From NCBI GenBank assembly GCA_965218945.1, contig OZ244718.1:682001-746000 (forward strand): 64,000 bases of DNA. Reading direction: 5' to 3'. The translations under genes and the position numbers were made by a program. The stretch's first letter is position 1. Each line of letters opens with the position of its first letter. The notes beneath the pieces were generated by a model. The model worked only from the letters and a program-made list of their open reading frames with translations. It was not told the origin of the DNA and made no database searches. Shown piece by piece: positions 19,094 through 28,052 of the stretch. Origin of the DNA: DAOUJW01 sp965218945 (GTDB taxonomy: Bacteria; Chloroflexota; Dehalococcoidia; Lucifugimonadales; UBA2985).

Positions 19094-19342
19094 ATGCGGG
19101 TTGAAGTGTCTGATGGGCGTGTGATTGAAGGACGTGAAGCCCAGCGCATCATTGAGTGGCTGAAGAAAGAGCGGAAGAAGCGGACGCGTGTGCTCAAGGA
19201 ACCGAAGAAGCCTAAAGCCAAAGGGCAGGAGTTTCAGCTAGTGTGTAAGAACAACCACCTATTCACTGTGCCAGCGCACGATATAAACGACGAATTAGGC
19301 ACAAACTGCCCTTCTTGTGGAGAACGACTGAAACTCCAATAG
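19094..19342 (+). CDS. small basic zinc-finger-like protein, function unknown
   Basis: An 82-residue protein with a strong AGGAGG site before its ATG. The first half is rich in Lys, Arg and Glu (WLKKERKKRTRVLKEPKKPK). The second half has CKNNH and CPSCG, which together could hold one zinc ion. I recognise no named family. It is followed 78 bp later by another small gene on the same strand, so the two may share a transcript. It could bind nucleic acid, but that rests only on charge and the zinc-type spacing. Confidence 0.65.
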   Translation: MRVEVSDGRVIEGREAQRIIEWLKKERKKRTRVLKEPKKPKAKGQEFQLVCKNNHLFTVPAHDINDELGTNCPSCGERLKLQ

Positions 19343-19420
19343 CAGAGTAGACCCTGTTTATGGTATCTATTGATACATCACATCGGCTCTAACGAGCCTA
19401 TTAAGAAAGGAGGCAGAAAC

Positions 19421-19594
19421 GTGGAGCGGCCACACTACACGGGTATCACTGTGGAAGAGGTAGGGGGTAAGGTGTGCGTTGTGATTCAGGATGAGTGCCA
19501 CAACAGCGCGCAAGTTATCCACGTCGACGAGCAGATGATTCAGGAAGTCACTGACGCGTTCGACGATTACTTGGGCGAACATTCGGAGGAGTAG
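19421..19594 (+). CDS. small acidic protein, function unknown
   Basis: A 57-residue protein beginning at GTG 19421, chosen because AAAGGAGG lies 7 nt upstream. The frame stays open a little further 5', but no other start has such a site. It reads VERPHYTGITVEEVGGKVCV and ends in an acidic tail (DDYLGEHSEE). No family is recognised. It lies between the zinc-finger-like gene and the VOC protein on the same strand. Confidence 0.55.
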   Translation: MERPHYTGITVEEVGGKVCVVIQDECHNSAQVIHVDEQMIQEVTDAFDDYLGEHSEE

Positions 19595-19655
19595 GCGGCT
19601 TGGCGATGGAGCGGGAATTCTTCCTGGACAAGAAAGGGGAAGGTGAAAGCCTGAA

Positions 19656-20468
19656 ATGAAAATAGAGTCATACACACAGGGGACGCCGTGCTGGGTCGAT
19701 CTTTCGACGACAGACCAGGAGGCGGCGAAGTCGTTTTACGCAGAGCTGTTCGGGTGGACATATGATGACCATCCGATGGACGAAGCCGGGGAGGTCGTCT
19801 ACTCCATGGCGATGAAGGAAGATTCCTACACGGGGGCTATGTACACCCAGCCGCAGGAGCAGGCACAGATGGGCGTTCCCCCACACTGGATGATACACAT
19901 CGCTATTGACGATGCGGACGAGATCGCTTCCCGCGTTGCCGACTGCGGCGGGACTGTAGTCGCGGGACCCTTCGACGTGTTTGAAAATGGGCGCATGGTC
20001 TTTGTGGCAGATCCCTCCGGCGGGATGGTGAACCTCTGGCAGGGGAAGTCACACGCCGGCGCTGGGGTGAAGAATGAGCACGGCGCCATCGGGTGGTGTG
20101 AGCTTCTCAGCACCGATCCTCCGGCCGCTATCGAGTTCTACACGAGTCTCCTGGGAGTGGAGTCGGAGACCGCGACCATGCCGGACGGCACGGACTACAC
20201 GGTCTACATGGCCGGAGAGGTGCCTGTTGCGGGCACAATGGAGATGCCCGCTCAGGTCAGGGAGATGAACATCCCATCCCACTGGAGCGTCTACTTTGAC
20301 GTGGACGACGTTGACGAGACCTACAACAAGGCCATGTCCATGGGAGGGCACGAGGCCCTGCCGCCCACGGACATAGAGGATGTGGGCAGGCTGGCGTTTG
20401 TGCTGGACCCCCAGGGCGCAGGCTTTGGCCTCATAACCCCGCTGCCCGATCTGGGTCTGTCAGGCTGA
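19656..20468 (+). CDS. VOC-superfamily protein with two glyoxalase-like domains
   Basis: A 270-residue protein made of two VOC (glyoxalase/bleomycin resistance/dioxygenase) domains. The first begins GTPCWVDLSTTDQEAAKSFY and the second GAIGWCELLSTDPPAAIEFY, each with the usual later FVADPSGG or FVLDPQGA strand. Paired-domain proteins of this type are common in GC-rich soil and marine bacteria and are seldom characterised. The metal-binding residues in the second module are incomplete by eye, so catalytic activity is uncertain. Its end overlaps the convergent next gene by 9 bp. Confidence 0.85.
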   Translation: MKIESYTQGTPCWVDLSTTDQEAAKSFYAELFGWTYDDHPMDEAGEVVYSMAMKEDSYTGAMYTQPQEQAQMGVPPHWMIHIAIDDADEIASRVADCGGTVVAGPFDVFENGRMVFVADPSGGMVNLWQGKSHAGAGVKNEHGAIGWCELLSTDPPAAIEFYTSLLGVESETATMPDGTDYTVYMAGEVPVAGTMEMPAQVREMNIPSHWSVYFDVDDVDETYNKAMSMGGHEALPPTDIEDVGRLAFVLDPQGAGFGLITPLPDLGLSG

Positions 20469-21335
20469 GGTGGGTCGGCTGGTCCTGTAGTCCCGGTCGT
20501 GCTCTGCCAGGGCGTCCGCGTCCTGCCTCAGCGCGACCAGGCTCTTGAGCAGACCGAGAAGCTGCACGTGCGAAAGGCCGAGGGATACAACCAAAGCCGG
20601 GCGGCCGTCCAGGGCCAGGTGCGCCAAAGCTATCTGTTGGGGCTCCTGCCAGTGTGCAAGCTCCACTTCGGTGTGCTTGCCGTCAATTTGGATGGTCACG
20701 TTCCGGCGATGAGCGCGGCTGACGTAGTCCAGGTTCCAGTGCCGGTGGACGTTGCGCCGTCGTTCGTAGCTCTCCCTCTGCTCCGTGGATGCGCAGCCGA
20801 GGACAAGGCTGATGATGGCCCTCAGCTCCGCCATCATGCGCTCCTCGCTCGGCTCTCGTGAGAGGTCCGCGTCCTGTGTCAGGTCAAGCGCTCGCTGTGG
20901 ATAGTCCGGCTCCCCGGAGGTGTAGCGCAGGATGACCCGGCCAGGACCGCGAGCGCTCCAGTCCAGGTCGCTCAGGCGCAGTCCCAGAGAATGGCCCTTT
21001 AGCCCGTAGACGGCGAATGGGGCGTCGGACAGGACGCGGGAGAGGACTCCAACACCCAATGCATCCTCGCGGGCCGGGCGATGCTCACTGAAGGGCAGTT
21101 CATCATTCCAGTCGGAGTCCTTCCGGCATCGCTGGCAGTAGTTCTGCCTGCCGTCCGACCATCGGCTAGCCAGTTCCTCTCGCAGGGATTGCAGCCAGTT
21201 CACCATAGCCGGGACTATTGTGACAGGGCTGGGGCGATATGCGTACATGATGCGCCGGCTCATGCCCAGCAGCTCTCCGCACCTGTAGCAGCGGGTGTAG
21301 GGTCGAGTTACTCCAGAGGATGAGTAGCGAAACAT
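20460..21335 (-). CDS. unknown protein with two N-terminal CxxC motifs
   Basis: A 291-residue protein that I do not recognise. The N-terminal 75 residues contain CYRCG and CQRC, separated by about 50 residues, so a zinc site is likely. The rest is soluble and charged, with a hydrophobic stretch near the C-terminus (ALAHLALDGRPALVVSLGL) and a final helix rich in Asp and Arg. It starts at ATG 21335 and overlaps the VOC gene at its 3' end. It lies 82 bp beyond the dtxR-like stop, on the same strand, and could be expressed from the same promoter. Confidence 0.6.
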   Translation of the reverse strand: MFRYSSSGVTRPYTRCYRCGELLGMSRRIMYAYRPSPVTIVPAMVNWLQSLREELASRWSDGRQNYCQRCRKDSDWNDELPFSEHRPAREDALGVGVLSRVLSDAPFAVYGLKGHSLGLRLSDLDWSARGPGRVILRYTSGEPDYPQRALDLTQDADLSREPSEERMMAELRAIISLVLGCASTEQRESYERRRNVHRHWNLDYVSRAHRRNVTIQIDGKHTEVELAHWQEPQQIALAHLALDGRPALVVSLGLSHVQLLGLLKSLVALRQDADALAEHDRDYRTSRPTSA

Positions 21336-21417
21336 GAGGCTCTCAGGATAGGTGTGCTGTAGTATCCCGGGGAATCAGGGGCAGACTTGGGACGCCTTCT
21401 TCGCGGCCGCCGGCCCG

Positions 21418-22161
21418 CTACTCCAGGGGGCGCACCCAGATGCGGGCGGCGACGCTGTAGCCCAGGGCGTCCTCCCCGCTCTCTGTCCTGACGGTGATTA
21501 CGCCCCGGTGTCGGCTGGCGTCCACCACCGTGACTTTCTTGTCAGGAAGTATGGACAACTCCACCAGGAAACGGAGCAACTCCGTGTCCTCCTCCGGCAC
21601 GCGATCGACGCAGTAACCGACTTCCGGCAGTGCCTGATCCAAGGCCAATATAGGGCCGGGGGGTGGAGTGTACCCGCTGCCGGGTATGGGTCTGCCAAAA
21701 GGGCACGTAGTGGGATTGCCCAGCCGCTCCCTGATCTTGACCTCCAGGTCGGGGGAAATGGCGTGTTCCAGCCTGTGGGCCTCTTCGTGGGCCTTGTGAA
21801 GCTCCAACCCCAGCAGGTCGACCACCATCCTCTCCGCCAGGCGATGCCGCCGCACCATTCCCTCTGCCAGGACTACGCCCCTGGGAGTCAGCTTGACCTC
21901 CTTCGCAGCAGTCATCTCCACCAGCCCCTCGCGGGCCATCCTGCGCAGCATACCGGTTATGGAGGGAAGGGTAGTGCCCAGACCCTCGCCGGCGGGAAGC
22001 GTTCTTATGTACTCTGCCAGCTGACCGGACGTGGCCCTCAAGCCCTCCTCTCCCAGGATGTAGAGAGAGAGGAGGTAGTTCTCAGCTACCTGCGACAGAC
22101 GCTCCGGCGCAGCCAGTACGTCGTCGGGTCCGCCTTTGGAATCGTTGCGAGGATTGGTCAT
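21418..22161 (-). CDS. DtxR/MntR-family metal-dependent repressor
   Basis: Members of this family bind Fe2+ or Mn2+ and then repress metal-uptake genes. The 247-residue protein has an N-terminal winged helix (AENYLLSLYILGEE ... LPSITGMLRRMAREGLVEM), the metal-binding dimerisation region (RRHRLAERMVVDLLGLELHKAHEEAHRLEHAIS) and a C-terminal SH3-like domain, as in full-length DtxR. It has TTCPFGRPIPGSG in the linker, also typical. It is divergent from an iron ABC operon, with a promoter-operator between them, so iron is the likely co-repressor. ATG at 22161 follows an AGGTG site. Confidence 0.9.
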   Translation of the reverse strand: MTNPRNDSKGGPDDVLAAPERLSQVAENYLLSLYILGEEGLRATSGQLAEYIRTLPAGEGLGTTLPSITGMLRRMAREGLVEMTAAKEVKLTPRGVVLAEGMVRRHRLAERMVVDLLGLELHKAHEEAHRLEHAISPDLEVKIRERLGNPTTCPFGRPIPGSGYTPPPGPILALDQALPEVGYCVDRVPEEDTELLRFLVELSILPDKKVTVVDASRHRGVITVRTESGEDALGYSVAARIWVRPLE

Positions 22162-22224
22162 AACACACCTAATCCAAGATAGCCTCCCCGGGATTCTGAG
22201 TCAATATACAGTATTATTTGGGGA

Positions 22225-22253
22225 TTGACATTGCCAATTTAGTATGCTATAAG
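22225..22253 (+). promoter_or_regulatory. promoter of the iron ABC operon
   Basis: TTGACA at 22225-22230 and TATAAG at 22248-22253 are separated by 17 nt. The start point would fall near 22260, inside the palindrome that follows. The leader to the first gene is about 108 nt. Confidence 0.8.
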
Positions 22254-22256
22254 CTC

Positions 22257-22284
22257 AATACTTAGTATGCACTTACTAAGTATT
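22257..22284. promoter_or_regulatory. palindromic operator, probable DtxR-type binding site
   Basis: AATACTTAGTA and TACTAAGTATT form perfect 11-bp arms around 6 nt (tgcact). The site covers the predicted transcription start of the iron operon, where a bound repressor would block initiation. The gene for a DtxR-type repressor is the divergent neighbour. Confidence 0.8.
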
Positions 22285-22367
22285 TATGTGTAGCGACCCA
22301 ATCTAAAGGAGTTGGCACATATTGTACGGCAAGTCTGCATAAGACGAATGAGGAGGGGAACCCAATA

Positions 22368-23450
22368 ATGATACTCGGTAGAAAGGCGCTACGGAAGCGG
22401 GCTTTTCCAGGGCTTGTCTTGCTATTGTTAACATTTTATGGACTCGCTGCTTGTACGAGCCCGGACCCTACATCAACCACAGGCCCAACTCCAACGGCTC
22501 AGGTTGTAGAAGTCGAGAGGGAGCCCGGAGACCTCACGCTGTACGTGGGAAGAAGTGAAAGCCTGGTAGGGCCTATAATCGAGCAGTTTGGAAAGGCTAC
22601 GGGTATCAACGTTAAGGTTAAGTATGCCGGCACCTCTGAGTTGGCCGCAACTCTGCAAGAGGAGGGTGACAGGAGCCCGGCCGACGTGTTCTTCGCCCAG
22701 GACCCCGGAGGGTTGGGCGCCGTGGAGGATATGTTTGTCCGTGTCCCGGACTCTACGCTCAATCTCGTGCCGGAGTGGGCCCGCTCTCCGGACGGCAAGT
22801 GGGTAGGCATATCCGGTCGGGCAAGGACCGTCGTCTACAATCCAGAGACTATGACTGATGCGGACCTGCCGGACGACGTCTGGGATTTCGTTGACCCCGA
22901 GTGGAAGGGGCGCATAGGCTGGGCGCCCACCAACGCTTCGTTCCAGACCATGGTTACAGCTATGCGGGTCCTGTGGGGCGAGGACAAGACGCGCGAGTGG
23001 CTGGAGGGTGTGCAGGCCAATGACCCCACTATATACCCGAAGAATACCCCCCAGGTTGCGGCGGTTGCGGCCGGCGAGATCGACGTGGGTTTGGTGAATC
23101 ACTACTACCTGTTCCGCTTTCTCGCCGAGGAGGGTGACTCCTTTCCGGCCCGCAACTACCATCCCAGGGCGGGTGGCCCCGGAGCGGTGGTAATGGTTGC
23201 CGGAGCGGGTATACTATCCTCCGGTGAAAATAGAGAGAACGCGGAGAGGTTTCTGGAGTTCATGCTGTCGCAGGTTGCCCAACAGTACTTTGCTGGTCAG
23301 ACCTTCGAGTATCCACTCGTCGAGGGCGTCAATACCGACAGGCTGCTTGTTCCCTTTGATGAGATCAACCAGCCCAGCGTACCGTTGAAAGACCTTGCCG
23401 ACCTTGAAGGCACGGTCAAGCTGCTCCAGGAGACCGGCGTTCTGCCGTAG
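22368..23450 (+). CDS. iron ABC transporter substrate-binding lipoprotein (FutA/Fbp-like)
   Basis: A 360-residue periplasmic-binding-type protein that would capture ferric iron outside the membrane. The N-terminus is a lipoprotein signal with lipobox LAAC (Cys29), then a Pro/Thr linker. The mature part shows the family sequence VGRSESLVGPIIEQF, ADVFFAQDPGGLGAVE, the GRARTVVYNPE strand and the GEIDVGLVNHYYLFR segment, whose tyrosine pair usually binds iron. It is the first gene of a three-gene operon under a promoter with a palindromic operator. Ferric iron is the best guess given the DtxR-type neighbour. Confidence 0.9.
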   Translation: MILGRKALRKRAFPGLVLLLLTFYGLAACTSPDPTSTTGPTPTAQVVEVEREPGDLTLYVGRSESLVGPIIEQFGKATGINVKVKYAGTSELAATLQEEGDRSPADVFFAQDPGGLGAVEDMFVRVPDSTLNLVPEWARSPDGKWVGISGRARTVVYNPETMTDADLPDDVWDFVDPEWKGRIGWAPTNASFQTMVTAMRVLWGEDKTREWLEGVQANDPTIYPKNTPQVAAVAAGEIDVGLVNHYYLFRFLAEEGDSFPARNYHPRAGGPGAVVMVAGAGILSSGENRENAERFLEFMLSQVAQQYFAGQTFEYPLVEGVNTDRLLVPFDEINQPSVPLKDLADLEGTVKLLQETGVLP

Positions 23451-23478
23451 GCGCTCCTATGGCTAGGGTTGCGATAGA

Positions 23479-25104
23479 GTGAAGCTTAGGGAAGTAAACG
23501 GTTTCCGGGCTGAGGTGGTGGGTGGACAGCGGGCGCGCCGGGAGCGGCCACCTGCTGCTATCTGGGCGCCCGCGGCCCTTGTAGGGATGGGCATGATCAT
23601 TCCCCTTGCCTATCTCATACTGCGCACATTGGGAGCGGGCGCCGAGGTCTGGGACCTTCTGTTCCGGTCGCGTACCCTGGACATTTTGGTCCGCTCCCTA
23701 CTTCTGGCCGTCACCGTGACCGGCGCTTCTGTCGTAATTGCTGTACCGCTGGCCTGGCTCACCATTCGAACCGACCTTCCATTTCGGGGCGTGTGGTCTG
23801 TGGTCACTGCGCTGCCTCTGGTGATACCCAGCTATGTTGCAGGCTTCCTGGTGGTCATTGTGCTGGGGCCCAGGGGAATGCTGCAGGGGTGGCTGGCTCC
23901 TCTGGGTGTGGAGCGCCTTCCGGAGATATTCGGCTTCCCCGGGGCGGCGTTTACGCTGACCCTGCTCAGCTACCCGTATGTCCTGCTGCCCGTCCGCGCC
24001 GCCCTGGGCAACATTGACCCCTCCCTGGAGGAGACGTCCAGTCTCCTGGGGAAGAGCGCCTGGGCCACCTTCTTCCGGGTTACGCTGCCGCTCCTGCGTC
24101 CTGCGATAGCGGCCGGCGCCCTGCTGGTGGCTCTTTACACCCTCAGCGATTTCGGAGCGGTGTCGCTGCTGCGATACGAGACCTTCACGTGGGCCATATA
24201 CGTACAGTACGGCTATCTTGCTCGTGACCTGGCGGCGGCCCTGTCCCTTGTGCTCGTAGCTCTCGCCTTGACCATACTGGTCCTGGAGGCAAGCGCACGC
24301 GGCAGGGCCGGCTACCATAGAAGCGCTACTGGGGCCGTGCGGCCCGCGCCCACAGTTCGCTTGGGGCGATGGCGCTGGCCCGCTCTGGCCTTGTGCTCCA
24401 CAATCGTGCTGTTCTCCCTCGTGATGCCCATGTCAGTCCTGGGATACTGGGTAGTCCGGGGCGTCTCGGCCGGCGAGGAGTTGCTGTCATTGTGGGGCCA
24501 GGCCAGGAACTCGCTGTCCGTTTCAGGGATTGCTGCCCTCGTTACCATACTGGCGGCCGTGCCTATAGCAACGCTGACGGTCCGCTACCCGGGCCGGCTC
24601 AGCAGTATTCTGGAGCGATTCACATACCTTGGTTTTGCTCTGCCGGGCGTTGTGGTTGCCCTTGCGCTGGTCTTCTTCGGAATCAGGTTTGCAACGCCGT
24701 TGTACCAGACCCTGGGACTCCTCATTTTCGCCTACATGGTGCTGTTCCTCCCGACAGCAGTCGGAGCCGTCAGGTCTTCGCTGCTCCAGATGGACCCCGT
24801 GCTGGAGGACGCTGCCAGAAGCCTTGGGCGCACGCCTTTCCTTGCCCTGCTTTCGATCACCGTGCCACTGGCGCGTCCAGGTATACTCGCGGGGGCGGCT
24901 CTGGTTTTCCTCTTGACCATGAAAGAGCTCCCGGCTACCCTTATACTCAGCCCCATCGGCTTTAGGGCGCTGGCTACGTCTGTATGGGGTGCGGCTGAGG
25001 AGGGCTTCTTTGCACAGGCTGCGACCGGGGGACTTCTCCTCGTGCTCGCATCTTCCATACCAATGGCGTTCCTGATATTACGCAGCGAAAGGAGTGGCAG
25101 GTGA
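23479..25104 (+). CDS. iron ABC transporter permease (FutB/FbpB-like)
   Basis: A 541-residue fused permease with two membrane modules of about six helices each, the normal form for this family. Each module has a cytoplasmic EAA-type loop for contact with the ATPase: EETSSLLGKSAWATFFRVTL and, later, EDAARSLGRTPFLALLSITV. The start appears to be GTG at 23479, although the ribosome binding site is weak. It follows the binding protein by 28 bp and overlaps the ATPase gene by 4 bp (GTGA), so translation is coupled. Confidence 0.92.
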   Translation: MKLREVNGFRAEVVGGQRARRERPPAAIWAPAALVGMGMIIPLAYLILRTLGAGAEVWDLLFRSRTLDILVRSLLLAVTVTGASVVIAVPLAWLTIRTDLPFRGVWSVVTALPLVIPSYVAGFLVVIVLGPRGMLQGWLAPLGVERLPEIFGFPGAAFTLTLLSYPYVLLPVRAALGNIDPSLEETSSLLGKSAWATFFRVTLPLLRPAIAAGALLVALYTLSDFGAVSLLRYETFTWAIYVQYGYLARDLAAALSLVLVALALTILVLEASARGRAGYHRSATGAVRPAPTVRLGRWRWPALALCSTIVLFSLVMPMSVLGYWVVRGVSAGEELLSLWGQARNSLSVSGIAALVTILAAVPIATLTVRYPGRLSSILERFTYLGFALPGVVVALALVFFGIRFATPLYQTLGLLIFAYMVLFLPTAVGAVRSSLLQMDPVLEDAARSLGRTPFLALLSITVPLARPGILAGAALVFLLTMKELPATLILSPIGFRALATSVWGAAEEGFFAQAATGGLLLVLASSIPMAFLILRSERSGR

Positions 25105-26153
25105 ACCGGATAGCGGTCCGATGCACAGGTATTGCCAAGTCTTTCGATGGCGTCAGGGCAGTTGACGGGTTGGATCTGAGCGTGGAGGACGGAGAAATCC
25201 TTGCTCTGCTGGGTCCCAGCGGGTGTGGCAAGACCACCGCGCTGCGTCTCATCGCCGGGCTCGAGTCGCCCGACACCGGGACAATCGAGATCAACGAACA
25301 GGTAGTAGCCGGACCTGGGACGGCAGTGCCTCCGGAGAAGCGCCAGGTGGGAATGGTGTTCCAGGAGTACGCGCTGTTCCCTCACATGAACGTGAGAGAT
25401 AACATTGCCTTCGGGCTGCCGCGGGGTCCCTCCAGAGCGGAGCGGACTAGGGAGATGGTGTCGCTTGCAAGCCTCGAAGCCCTGGAGGGGCGAATGCCCC
25501 ACGAGCTATCTGGGGGCCAGCAGCAGCGGGTAGCCTTGGCTCGCGCCCTTGCACCATGGCCGGACGTGCTCCTTCTGGACGAGCCGTTTTCAAACCTGGA
25601 CTCCGCCCTCCGTAACCAGGTGCGACAGGAGACCAGGGACATTCTAAAGGCCAGTGGAGCTACCGCCGTGTTCGTCACCCACTCCAGGGACGAGGCTATG
25701 ATCTTGGGCGATAAGGTAGCGATTATGAATGTGGGTAGGGTGGAGCAGGTGGACACGCCTGAACGCATCTACCACGCTCCGGCTACTCGTTACGTGGCCC
25801 GATTTATGGGCTTGGCCGACTTCCTGCCCGCTCACTCATCCGACGGCGCCCTGTGTACGGAGTTGGGCAACACCCCGCTTCCCCCCGGGCTGCCGTCCGG
25901 TAATGGCATGGATGTGATGGTGCGGCCTGACGACGTAAACATGCGGCCTTCGGAAGCGGGAGATGGTGTCATTGTGGAGCGCACCTTTCAGGGCGCCTTC
26001 TATCTGTATCGGGTATCCCTGGCGTCCGGCGGCATAGTCCACTGCCTGGAGCCGCACACCCGCGAGTATGAAATTGGGTCCAGAGTAGATGTGACCCTTG
26101 ATCCGGGGCATCCACCTCTCGTGTTTCTGGGTGAATCGTCTTACATCAAATGA
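25101..26153 (+). CDS. iron ABC transporter ATP-binding protein (FutC/FbpC-like)
   Basis: The 350-residue ATPase of the transporter. It has Walker A GPSGCGKTT near residue 40, the signature LSGGQQQRVALARAL, Walker B VLLLDEPFSNLD and the H-loop VFVTHSRDEA. A C-terminal TOBE-type domain follows (VMVRPDDVNMRPSEAGDG). Spermidine/iron-type ATPases share this layout, and the neighbouring FutA/FutB-like genes fix the assignment. GTG at 25101 overlaps the permease stop. A large imperfect hairpin lies 28-102 bp after its stop. Confidence 0.93.
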   Translation: MNRIAVRCTGIAKSFDGVRAVDGLDLSVEDGEILALLGPSGCGKTTALRLIAGLESPDTGTIEINEQVVAGPGTAVPPEKRQVGMVFQEYALFPHMNVRDNIAFGLPRGPSRAERTREMVSLASLEALEGRMPHELSGGQQQRVALARALAPWPDVLLLDEPFSNLDSALRNQVRQETRDILKASGATAVFVTHSRDEAMILGDKVAIMNVGRVEQVDTPERIYHAPATRYVARFMGLADFLPAHSSDGALCTELGNTPLPPGLPSGNGMDVMVRPDDVNMRPSEAGDGVIVERTFQGAFYLYRVSLASGGIVHCLEPHTREYEIGSRVDVTLDPGHPPLVFLGESSYIK

Positions 26154-26180
26154 AAGTCCTCCAAAGCCCGCCAAACTCTC

Positions 26181-26255
26181 AGTTCTGTTCGGTTGGGAAG
26201 ATGTGGCAAGGTCATTTGGAGCATAAGCAGCTACCTCTCCAAACCTAACAGAACC
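26181..26255. repeat. imperfect inverted repeat at the left edge of an AT-rich cassette
   Basis: GTTCTGTTCGGTTGGGAAG (26182-26200) pairs imperfectly with a reverse-complement stretch ending near 26254 (CTCTCCAAACCTAACAGAAC), giving a stem of about 19 bp around a ~35-nt loop. A related half-site recurs at 28053-28079, after the cassette. It could be a terminator for the iron operon or the end of a mobile cassette. Confidence 0.6.
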
Positions 26256-26323
26256 GTTACGCGTGAGTCATTGACTTGCGACAGGGCAAGTGGTAAAAGT
26301 AAGCAAAATTATAGGTCTGGCGA

Positions 26324-26860
26324 TTGCTTGATCTAAACGAATTGAAAGCTGGGCTCCCTGCCATAACGCCTGTTTGGGGAAGCGCTCTTGCGGAAGCAGC
26401 AAGTGTATGTCTGGAAACACAGGGACACAGGCAGGAGGTACGCCTCATCGTAACAGGTCTTATAGTTAAAGATGTTGCGTTGTCTTGGCCGGCCACCAGC
26501 GATCAAACCTTTCGAACATGGGCTGATCTCCAAGAAGCTACTCAATTTGGGGCTACAGCTATCGCGGTTCTGCTGGCTAAGAAAGAAATTGGTTATACAG
26601 TGATAGAGAGGGCTGTGAAGGGCACAGGTATTGATTATTGGTTAGGTTATGAGACGGATGGCCCCCTTTTCCAGAGCAAGGCAAGATTGGAAGTATCTGG
26701 CATCCTCAATGCTAGAGAAAGCTATGGTAGCGTTGAAAGCGGAATCGCCAAACGAGTAAGAGAGAAAATAAAGCAGAGTCAGACCTCCGCCGGATCGCTT
26801 CCAGCTTACATAATTGTGGTTGAGTTTGGGAGGCCGATTGCCGAGGTACAGGAGACATGA
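26324..26860 (+). CDS. unknown protein, first gene of an AT-rich two-gene cassette
   Basis: A 178-residue soluble protein of unknown function. TTG at 26324 is the start assumed; the ribosome binding site is weak. The middle part has EIGYTVIERAVKGTGIDYWL followed by LEVSGI, and the C-terminus has LPAYIIVVEFGRPIAEV. The GTGIDYWL...ARLEVSG stretch looks like a compact alpha/beta core, and a nuclease-type fold is possible, but no catalytic motif is clear. It overlaps the next gene by 4 bp (ATGA), so the two products are probably made together. Its base composition is clearly more AT-rich than the iron operon before it, a sign of transfer. Confidence 0.65.
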   Translation: MLDLNELKAGLPAITPVWGSALAEAASVCLETQGHRQEVRLIVTGLIVKDVALSWPATSDQTFRTWADLQEATQFGATAIAVLLAKKEIGYTVIERAVKGTGIDYWLGYETDGPLFQSKARLEVSGILNARESYGSVESGIAKRVREKIKQSQTSAGSLPAYIIVVEFGRPIAEVQET

Positions 26861-27987
26861 ACGAGGTCAATGATTTCCACAATAAGGCGATGGACTTAGC
26901 AGAGTTTGCCCTTATTCAGCGTCTGCGTGGCAATGTGGAAGAAGAGTTGAATCTTTCTCGACAGGCGTTAGAACTGGAGCTTGCTGCTATCGACAATTTG
27001 AGAGAATATATCGAACCAACCTTTTCTGTTTTACACCGCAGTGCTGGCACGTTAGCGCTGCGCTGCAACGATTATCGTCAAGCAGAACACATAGCATACA
27101 AGGCTCTAGCCAAAGAACCTCCGCCTGAAATTGCGGAAGAACTTCGTGATCTCGTTACACAAGCAAATTTCCATAGGCACCTTGGTCTTAGGGGGATTGA
27201 ATTGGGGAGGGATGAGGTACAAATGAGTTTGTCGGGTAAGGAAGTGGGTTATGGAATGGTCAGTTCGGGCGACTTTGTGAGCAGGGTTGATGATGCATCA
27301 AAATTGATTGGGCGAATAGCTGAGCGGCAAAGAGAATCACCTTTCAGTGAGCGAGGCCCACGGAAAACTGTACGCGAGGGTTTCCCGGTGCTTCTTTCTA
27401 TGCCAAGAGCTGCCAGTTTTGTGGTCACATTGCGGGTTGGTCGTCCAACGGGACAACTCCATCTTCCAACCGAGATACAAGTGATTGTTGACGAATTCAT
27501 GGATTTGATGGAGATGGTAGATGGTTCGGATATTCGTGGGTTAGAGGAGCGTATCCCGGAGCCGCCTTACTTGCGTAACTTCATTGGGCTCGCAAAGAAG
27601 ATAGCACCGGACGGAGAACGAGTCCAACAAGTAGGCTTTACCGTGGAAAGAGGTCGTGTAGAACGCCGTGTGTCAATTACGAAGCCAGCAGCCGAGATTA
27701 CCTTGCCACCTATTGTAGAGGCTGCGACTGAAGATGAAATACTCGGGAAGCCTGTCGAAATCCGCGGAACGCTCCGATTTGCGGATGCTATAGGAGACGA
27801 AGACAATAGAATCAAGATTGTTGATAAAGAGGGCAAATCTCGCTCTGTAAGAGTACCCATGGGTATGATGAATGATATCGTCCAACCGATGTGGGATTCG
27901 AATGTAATTGTAAGGGGATTACAGAGAGGGCGTAGTATAGTGCTACAAGATATAGAACTCGATGAGCAAAATGACTCAGCAAGATAG
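26857..27987 (+). CDS. unknown protein, second gene of the AT-rich two-gene cassette
   Basis: A 376-residue protein of unknown function, coupled to the preceding gene by a 4-bp overlap. The first ~110 residues are helical and TPR-like (FSVLHRSAGTLALRCNDYRQAEHIAYKAL, then PPPEIAEELRDLV). The middle has LGLRGIELGRDEVQMSLSG and LSMPRAASFVVTLRVGRP, and the C-terminal third looks like a small beta domain (KPVEIRGTLRFADAI ... RIKIVDKEG). No named domain is recognised. The pairing of two unknown, co-translated genes with unlike base composition is reminiscent of toxin-antitoxin or defence modules, but that is speculation. Confidence 0.65.
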   Translation: MNEVNDFHNKAMDLAEFALIQRLRGNVEEELNLSRQALELELAAIDNLREYIEPTFSVLHRSAGTLALRCNDYRQAEHIAYKALAKEPPPEIAEELRDLVTQANFHRHLGLRGIELGRDEVQMSLSGKEVGYGMVSSGDFVSRVDDASKLIGRIAERQRESPFSERGPRKTVREGFPVLLSMPRAASFVVTLRVGRPTGQLHLPTEIQVIVDEFMDLMEMVDGSDIRGLEERIPEPPYLRNFIGLAKKIAPDGERVQQVGFTVERGRVERRVSITKPAAEITLPPIVEAATEDEILGKPVEIRGTLRFADAIGDEDNRIKIVDKEGKSRSVRVPMGMMNDIVQPMWDSNVIVRGLQRGRSIVLQDIELDEQNDSAR

Positions 27988-28052
27988 TGTGCGCCAGGAA
28001 CTGCATGGATTCGGGCAGTGCCTTGGCACTGATATGCTTCTGCGCTATCAAA

